Notes under the pieces: generated by a model | Database searches by the model: none | Seen by the model: the letters and a program-made list of their open reading frames with translations, nothing else | What the model was told of the DNA's origin: nothing | Translations under genes and position numbers: made by a program | Source: a virus | Virus record (IMG/VR): IMGVR_UViG_3300003690_003472 | Location: 121,565-185,564 of that record | Length of the DNA stretch: 64,000 nt | Strand: one strand, 5' to 3' | Shown here: piece after piece, positions 59,243 to 64,000 of the stretch | Layout: the number at the start of each line of letters is the position of its first letter | How positions within the stretch are numbered: position 1 is the first letter of the stretch

Positions 59243-61570
59243 GTGTCAGTAAAAAGACTGGTTTTCACATGCCTTGTTATTATATTTACTTTAATTTTCT
59301 TAGTTTCATGTAGCGATAATGAACAAGGCGGCGACAACGTATACACCCCTATACCTACATATCCAGATATTGAAGTACCGCCTGAAGATATAGAAGAAAC
59401 ATCAGATGGTATAGAAGAAGATATTAAACCAGATACATATGAACAAGATTGTATTAAATGTGCATATTATTTTTGTCCCCCTTTAGATGAAGTTTGGCAA
59501 AAAGAAATTTGCATTGATCATTGCACCGATCCGCCCACCGTTGTTCTAGAAAACGAATGCATTGAATTGTTAGAATGCGACCCAACCACACATATTCTAG
59601 AATCTGATATTCCTTGTACCACCGAAGAAGGATATCCCGGCACAAAAGATAAAACATGCGATAAAGGACATATTTATTATACCAATTGTCAATCACCCTG
59701 TAAACCAGAAGAGTGCAGCGGTATTGATGACGATTGTGACGGAGAAATTGATGAAGGCTTTTCAGATATAGAAGAAACATGCAACAATATTGATGATAAT
59801 TGCAATGGCATTGTTGATGAAGGAGATTGGGGAAAATGTGAAAAACTATGTGGACCAGGAGAAAATCTATGTATTGCTGGCCAATTAATTTGCAAGGGCC
59901 CTGAGCCAAAAGAAGAAATTTGTGATAAAATAGACAACGATTGCGATGGCGAGATTGACGAAGATGTTGCAAATGCATGTGGAGAATGCGGTGATGTACC
60001 AGAAGAGGTGTGCGATTATATAGATAATAATTGTGATGGGCAGATTGATGAAGGCCTTGCGAATGCATGCGGTGAATGTGGAAAAGAACCTGAAGAAATA
60101 TGCAATGGTTTAGATGACGATTGCGATGGTGAAATTGATGAAGGACAATTAAATGCTTGTGGAGAGTGTGGTCCAATTGAGGATGAAATATGCGATGGAA
60201 TCGATAATGATTGTAATGGTTTGATTGATGAAGAGTTGGTTGATAAATGTTCCACTGATTGTGAAGAAAATTTAAAGTTTTGTGTTGGTGGAAGTTGGCT
60301 ATGTACAGCAAAACAACCAGTTCCTGAATTTTGTAATGGCTTAGATGATGATTGCGATGGTAAAATTGATGAAGGTTTAAATTGTCTTTGTTCAGTTAAT
60401 GATCTTGGGGCGCTATTTCCATGTCAAGAAGATCCGCTTATTTGTGGGGGCGGATATAAAACTTGTGAATGTATAAATGCAGCTTGTACAAAGCTACAGT
60501 TAACTGATTGTTTGGCAGTTTGTCATTGGCTACCACAAACAACCGCCCCAGGAACAACTTGTGATAAATACTTAGGTGAAATTAAACCAGAAGAATGCAA
60601 CAATCATGATGATAATTGTAATCAGTTAATAGATGAGGGTATGTTTGCAAGTTGTTATAGCGGGTCAGTAAGTACTATGATGGTTGGCATATGTTTACCG
60701 GGTGAAATGACATGTGAAGTAGGTAAATGGGGCCATTATGATGATAATAATAAGTTTATACAAAATCTTTGCCTAGGGGAAATTACACCAGAAAAGGAAG
60801 ATCTTTGTAATGGTACCGATACAAACTGTGACGGAAAAATCGATGAAGATAAGGAATTAGAACCCACTGATATTCTTTTTATTATTGATTGGTCGGGTTC
60901 AATGATTAACGAAATTAATTCCGTTACAACTGCTTTAAATTACTTTGCAACTCACTATAGCGATTCGGAAGTTGTAAAATGGAGCATTGTGCTGACAGCG
61001 CATTGGGCTGGTGGTGGAGCAGAACAAGTAATACTTAAAACAGATCTTGTTGAATTTCAATCATTCATGACTGTTTTTCAAACTCTTAGCTTTACTAATA
61101 TGGGTGGCCTAGAGCAAAATTATGATGCAATATATTTGGCCATTCATAATTTAGTTGGTGCTGCAGCACTGCCTTATCAAATAGCAGATTTAAAATGGAC
61201 ATCAGGCCCATGGGGCAATTCTCCAAGTGAATCAATACCACCAAAAGAACAATGGAATATTAACTGGAGAAGTGATGCAAAACATGTCATTATTTTGTTC
61301 TCTGATGAAGAGGGCCAATCATATTTTGAACCACTAATCACAGAACCAATATTAGTAGATATGATTAGCATGGCTGATGAATTAGCTGTTTATGTTTTTT
61401 CAACTAACAATATTATAAATCAATTATGGGGAGATAATTATGAACCCTTAACTCAAGCAGGTTTTGCCGGGAAGATGTTTAAACTTTCGTCAAAAGCAAT
61501 TGAAATGTATAATAATCTTTTAGAAATCTTGGATGAAACCGCTTGCGGCAATAATAGCGCTAGTCCTTAA
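59243..61570 (+). CDS. MopE-like lipoprotein with Cys/Asp repeats and VWA domain
   Basis: 775 aa. GTG start, signal peptide with lipobox LVSC. Residues about 150-515 hold nine repeats of the type CNGxDDDCDGxIDEG, each a likely Ca or Cu binding loop. The C-terminal VWA-like domain has DILFIIDWSGSMINEI (MIDAS). Such proteins are typical of Myxococcota/Deltaproteobacteria surfaces. In a phage it could be an adhesion or host-surface protein, perhaps captured. Confidence 0.8.
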   Translation: MSVKRLVFTCLVIIFTLIFLVSCSDNEQGGDNVYTPIPTYPDIEVPPEDIEETSDGIEEDIKPDTYEQDCIKCAYYFCPPLDEVWQKEICIDHCTDPPTVVLENECIELLECDPTTHILESDIPCTTEEGYPGTKDKTCDKGHIYYTNCQSPCKPEECSGIDDDCDGEIDEGFSDIEETCNNIDDNCNGIVDEGDWGKCEKLCGPGENLCIAGQLICKGPEPKEEICDKIDNDCDGEIDEDVANACGECGDVPEEVCDYIDNNCDGQIDEGLANACGECGKEPEEICNGLDDDCDGEIDEGQLNACGECGPIEDEICDGIDNDCNGLIDEELVDKCSTDCEENLKFCVGGSWLCTAKQPVPEFCNGLDDDCDGKIDEGLNCLCSVNDLGALFPCQEDPLICGGGYKTCECINAACTKLQLTDCLAVCHWLPQTTAPGTTCDKYLGEIKPEECNNHDDNCNQLIDEGMFASCYSGSVSTMMVGICLPGEMTCEVGKWGHYDDNNKFIQNLCLGEITPEKEDLCNGTDTNCDGKIDEDKELEPTDILFIIDWSGSMINEINSVTTALNYFATHYSDSEVVKWSIVLTAHWAGGGAEQVILKTDLVEFQSFMTVFQTLSFTNMGGLEQNYDAIYLAIHNLVGAAALPYQIADLKWTSGPWGNSPSESIPPKEQWNINWRSDAKHVIILFSDEEGQSYFEPLITEPILVDMISMADELAVYVFSTNNIINQLWGDNYEPLTQAGFAGKMFKLSSKAIEMYNNLLEILDETACGNNSASP

Positions 61571-61573
61571 TAT

Positions 61574-61891
61574 ATGAAGTTTCCTAACAGTGTTTTAAGG
61601 TTTTTTCTTATTCTCCTGCTTGTTTTAAATATTTTTGATGCATATGCCACTTTTTATTGGGTCACTAACGGGTTAGCGTCAGAGAGAAATCCAATTATGC
61701 AAGAGTGGCTTCATTTGAATCCTTTTGTATTCATATATATAAAATTAATCCTAGTCGGTATCGCGATTGGATTTTTATGGACTGTTAGAAACAGACAACT
61801 AACACATATATTGATAATTCCACTTATTTTAACGTATATGTATGTTTTTATATTACATTGCAACATTGCATATCTGGTTTTTTATAACTAA
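61574..61891 (+). CDS. Small membrane protein, DUF5658-like
   Basis: 105 aa. LRFFLILLLVLNIFDAYATF, then GLASERNPIMQEWL, then two more helices; the D...T...ANP-like pattern resembles DUF5658. It follows the lipoprotein stop by 3 bases. Confidence 0.55.
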   Translation: MKFPNSVLRFFLILLLVLNIFDAYATFYWVTNGLASERNPIMQEWLHLNPFVFIYIKLILVGIAIGFLWTVRNRQLTHILIIPLILTYMYVFILHCNIAYLVFYN

Positions 61892-61899
61892 TTAATAAT

Positions 61900-62109
61900 A
61901 TGAAGATTGATATTAAAACAGCTATAACAATAGGAGCTTTATTATTTGCTATAGCAGGTTTTTATTATACAACCACAAACGACCTTTATTCTCTTTCTTT
62001 AAAAATCGAAGGTCTTGAGAGTGAAAATAGAATGCAACAAAAACGTTTAGACTCATTAGATAAAAAAATGAATAGAGTAAACAAACAACTACGGGAGTTA
62101 AATAAATGA
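61900..62109 (+). CDS. Membrane-anchored coiled coil, possible inner spanin
   Basis: 69 aa. N-terminal membrane helix (AITIGALLFAIAGFYYTT) and a long charged coiled coil (LDSLDKKMNRVNKQLRELNK). The topology fits an i-spanin, and the overlapping lipoprotein gene next to it could be the partner. Other coiled-coil membrane roles are possible. Confidence 0.45.
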   Translation: MKIDIKTAITIGALLFAIAGFYYTTTNDLYSLSLKIEGLESENRMQQKRLDSLDKKMNRVNKQLRELNK

Positions 62110-62570
62110 AAAAATTTTTATTATTAGTGTTATTAGTGTTTTTCTTAGCTTCATGTGCTAATACAACAACACAATTGAAAAAACAAGATTTATACCCTAG
62201 TATATCAGTAGAAAACATTAAAAAGTACTGTGATTCTACTGAACAATGGCAAATGGTGATATTAGGTTTGCCAAGTTATGTTTTAAGATTTGATAATTGT
62301 TTAAAAGTTAAAACACTTCTGGCTATTTCAATCGACACTACATTATATACAGAAAAAATAAGACAACATTCCATAGATCTACTTGCATTACATTATGTGG
62401 AATATTTAAAACGCAAATATTTTGAAGAGACAGCTGCTGATTCACCGACTAGAACTTGGTTCATAAAAAGAATTAAAGAAGAAATTGGTGATAACTGGAA
62501 TACTTATTTTTATGATATCACTTATAAAATAATTAATTGTTCTGATAGCACATGTACGAAAGAAGACTAA
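62106..62570 (+). CDS. Lipoprotein, possible outer spanin partner
   Basis: 154 aa. Signal peptide with lipobox FLASC. Mature domain includes two Cys pairs (YCDSTEQW, NCSDSTC). Larger than most o-spanins, so the spanin idea rests on gene order and ATGA overlap with 61900. Confidence 0.45.
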   Translation: MKKFLLLVLLVFFLASCANTTTQLKKQDLYPSISVENIKKYCDSTEQWQMVILGLPSYVLRFDNCLKVKTLLAISIDTTLYTEKIRQHSIDLLALHYVEYLKRKYFEETAADSPTRTWFIKRIKEEIGDNWNTYFYDITYKIINCSDSTCTKED

Positions 62571-62573
62571 TTT

Positions 62574-63203
62574 ATGAAACTATTATTTGAAAGTTGGAAA
62601 AGATTTTTAAACGAAGAAGATGATGTTTTTTCTTATCAAGTTTATTGTGACATGGACGGCGTATTAGTAGATTTCGAAAGCGCAGCTATTGAACAAATAA
62701 ATAGAGATATAAAAAATGAAACAATCGCTGGAATAAATATAGACAAATTACGAAAAAAACTATCTGATCTTGGAAGAGATGAAATTATAAAACAAGATTT
62801 GAATAAAATGGATAAAGAAAACAGAATTCAAGCTGCTAGAAATTATATGTATAGGCGATTTGATGATGATGAAGAATTTTGGGCCAATCTTCCATGGGTT
62901 GAGGGCGGTAAAGAGTTATGGTCTTATATAAGTAAATTTAATCCCTATATATTAACAGCGCCAATGAAGGGCGAAGGATCAAAGAGGGGAAAAGATATTT
63001 GGATTCAAAAAAATCTTAACCCACCGCCGGAAAAAGTATATATGTCTCATAAAAAATATAATTGGGCGGTTGATACAGATAACAACCCAAATGTTTTAAT
63101 TGATGATTTCACCACAAATACCATCCCATGGGAAGAGCATGGCGGAGTTGCAATATTGCACACAGACACAAGTAGTACCATTCAAGAGTTGGAGAGATTA
63201 TAA
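62574..63203 (+). CDS. Tag B HAD-family phosphatase (5'-nucleotidase-like)
   Basis: 209 aa. MKLLFESWKRFLNEEDDVFS is tag B (LNE). VYCDMDGVLVDFESA is HAD motif 1, WANLPWVEGGKELWSYI the cap region, and NVLIDDFTTN motif 4 with Asp-Asp. The set is typical of deoxyribonucleotide 5'-nucleotidases. A tagged copy could act inside the host right after injection, for example on nucleotide pools. Confidence 0.7.
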   Translation: MKLLFESWKRFLNEEDDVFSYQVYCDMDGVLVDFESAAIEQINRDIKNETIAGINIDKLRKKLSDLGRDEIIKQDLNKMDKENRIQAARNYMYRRFDDDEEFWANLPWVEGGKELWSYISKFNPYILTAPMKGEGSKRGKDIWIQKNLNPPPEKVYMSHKKYNWAVDTDNNPNVLIDDFTTNTIPWEEHGGVAILHTDTSSTIQELERL

Positions 63204-63205
63204 AC

Positions 63206-63724
63206 GTGAAACTCTTATTTGAAAATTGGCGTCAATATCTTTTAACTGAAGTTTCTTTTGCAGACGCCAAAGAAATTCTTAACTCTAAAAGAACAATGAA
63301 AATCATTAAAGCGTATCGTTACGACAAAGAACAGGATGACACAATTGATAGTTGGGATGCAGCATTGCCACGCACTCAACACCGCAACTTTATAAACTAT
63401 CTTCTCGATCAAATCCCAGACGATTTAACAGACAATCAAAAAGGTTCTTCTGTGTTGTGGTTGTTGAAATTGTCACGAGAAAATCCAAGTTATGCAGCTT
63501 CTTTTATTGAGGGAAGCACAAACCGGTTCCGCAATGTCTGGGATCATCTCGAAACCTTTTTCCATCACCAACGCTTTATGCCTCAACAGGATTTGATGCA
63601 AATTAAATCAATCGAAGATCTTGAAAACATGGCAGAAGGTGCGAAAGAAGAAATTAATAAAGCACAAGAGCTGCTTGCGAATTGGGAAAAGGGACAAATT
63701 GGTGTACTGCTGCTCCCGGTTTAG
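63206..63724 (+). pseudogene. Tag B protein, interrupted by a frameshift
   Basis: GTG start: MKLLFENWRQYLLTEVSFAD. The frame runs to LLLPV-stop at 63724, but protein-like sequence continues in another frame from 63661 to the window end: ACELGKGTNWCTAAPGLDYF, YYKPDDPLFYFEG and EKYQFHYGSEQFMDKDD. The shift lies near 63650-63695. GAA-AAG-GGA provides a slippery A-AAG-GGA, so programmed -1 shifting is possible, as is an assembly error or mutation. Confidence 0.6.
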
Positions 63725-64000
63725 ATTATTTTGAAGATTACTATAAGCCAGATGATCCATTATTTTATTTTGAAGGCTCTCCAAACCGTAATGATCTCGC
63801 AGAACCAGCGGCCGAAAAATATCAATTTCACTATGGTTCAGAACAATTTATGGATAAAGATGACAGTCATGTTTCCGAGGAAATCGAAAAATGGCTCCAC
63901 AACATTCTCATGCAAACAGAAGCACCAAAAAAATATCCAGTTGTGCAATTTTATCACGATCATATGATAGCTGAAGACCGATCAACGCCTCCAGAAGAAT
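63661..64000 (+). CDS. Downstream frame of the interrupted protein (partial)
   Basis: Open to the window edge with coding-type residues, about 113 codons. GKGTNWCTAAPGLDY is a motif I recall in phage proteins near the end of tag-bearing genes. It has no good start of its own; it follows two TAA codons in this frame, so it must be reached from the frame above or has been cut off from it. Confidence 0.55.

Noticed and set aside
59454-60311. 285-aa minus-strand ORF opposite the MopE-like gene
   Set aside because: It arises from the repetitive GAT/TGC codons of the Cys/Asp repeats; the translation is His/Leu-rich and has no domain pattern.
63731-63967. 78-aa ORF starting MKITISQMIHYF
   Set aside because: It overlaps the clearly coding frame that runs from 63661 to the window edge, and the tag-like start is accidental.

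Overview
The window reads as part of a large, AT-rich genome of a lytic tailed phage. Nearly all genes lie on the + strand, packed with 1-14 base overlaps. There is a phage replication set (gp32-like single-strand binding protein, UvsX/RecA-like recombinase, DnaB-type helicase, PHP-containing DnaE polymerase, a stand-alone family A polymerase palm, a stand-alone 5'-3' exonuclease). There is also nucleotide metabolism (B12-dependent ribonucleotide reductase, ThyX, dUTPase, a deaminase, an IMPDH/GMP-reductase-like enzyme), chaperonins (GroEL and a GroES-like protein), an endolysin and four tRNA or tRNA-like genes. No integrase is seen. A MopE-like Cys/Asp repeat lipoprotein, a DUF6356-like protein and a small secreted protein resemble families I associate with Deltaproteobacteria/Myxococcota, so a marine host of that kind is possible. 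That host assignment is inference.

Layout. 0-1.6 kb: end of one gene and a 465-aa protein of unknown function. 1.7-8 kb: family A polymerase, a divergent tubulin/FtsZ-like candidate, SSB, recombinase, three short proteins with a shared N-terminal tag, deaminase, exonuclease. 8-12 kb: glycosyltransferase, tRNAs (one with a 117-nt insertion in its anticodon loop), a phosphomannomutase-like HAD protein, an A-type Fe-S carrier. 12-25 kb: helicase, ribonucleotide reductase, GroES-like protein, DnaE, dUTPase, endolysin, IMPDH-like enzyme. 25-35 kb: tiny sigma-region-4-like protein, acidic scaffold-like protein, ClpP-like protease, GroEL, glutaredoxin, then a membrane/lipid group (fatty acid hydroxylase fold, PAP2) and a stand-alone LeuA-regulatory-like domain. 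35-48 kb: an accessory, probably early region with eight near-identical promoters, a MoxR ATPase/VWA pair, ThyX, and about twenty short 'IGDLV' genes. 49-64 kb: tagged proteins, the MopE-like lipoprotein, small membrane proteins and lipoproteins.

Two features stand out. First, at least sixteen otherwise unrelated proteins begin with one of two short tags. Tag A is like MKLTKTKLKQIIKEE (5.7-6.6 kb and 49-58 kb). Tag B is like MKLLFENWRKFLLTE (53-64 kb). Every copy contains a hydrophobic-x-Glu site. This is the architecture of T4 capsid-targeting sequences, which send internal proteins into the prohead and are cut off by the prohead protease. Tag B carriers include a kinase-fold protein, a nucleotidyltransferase and a HAD phosphatase, so the set could be virion-packaged effectors. 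Second, 24 genes encode small proteins starting with (I/V/A)GDLV. In the densest stretch each stop codon lies inside the next gene's start region, through a conserved 14-base overlap, so the genes form a head-to-tail cassette array.

Regulation appears layered. Eight promoters in 36.9-47.8 kb share TTGACA, a 17-base spacer and TGAGATAAT, and two of them (with a third, different promoter at 6.6 kb) appear to make leaderless mRNAs. A CTATTTA element precedes several tagged or structural-type genes and may be a late promoter motif. All functional calls come from reading the sequence; no database search was run.
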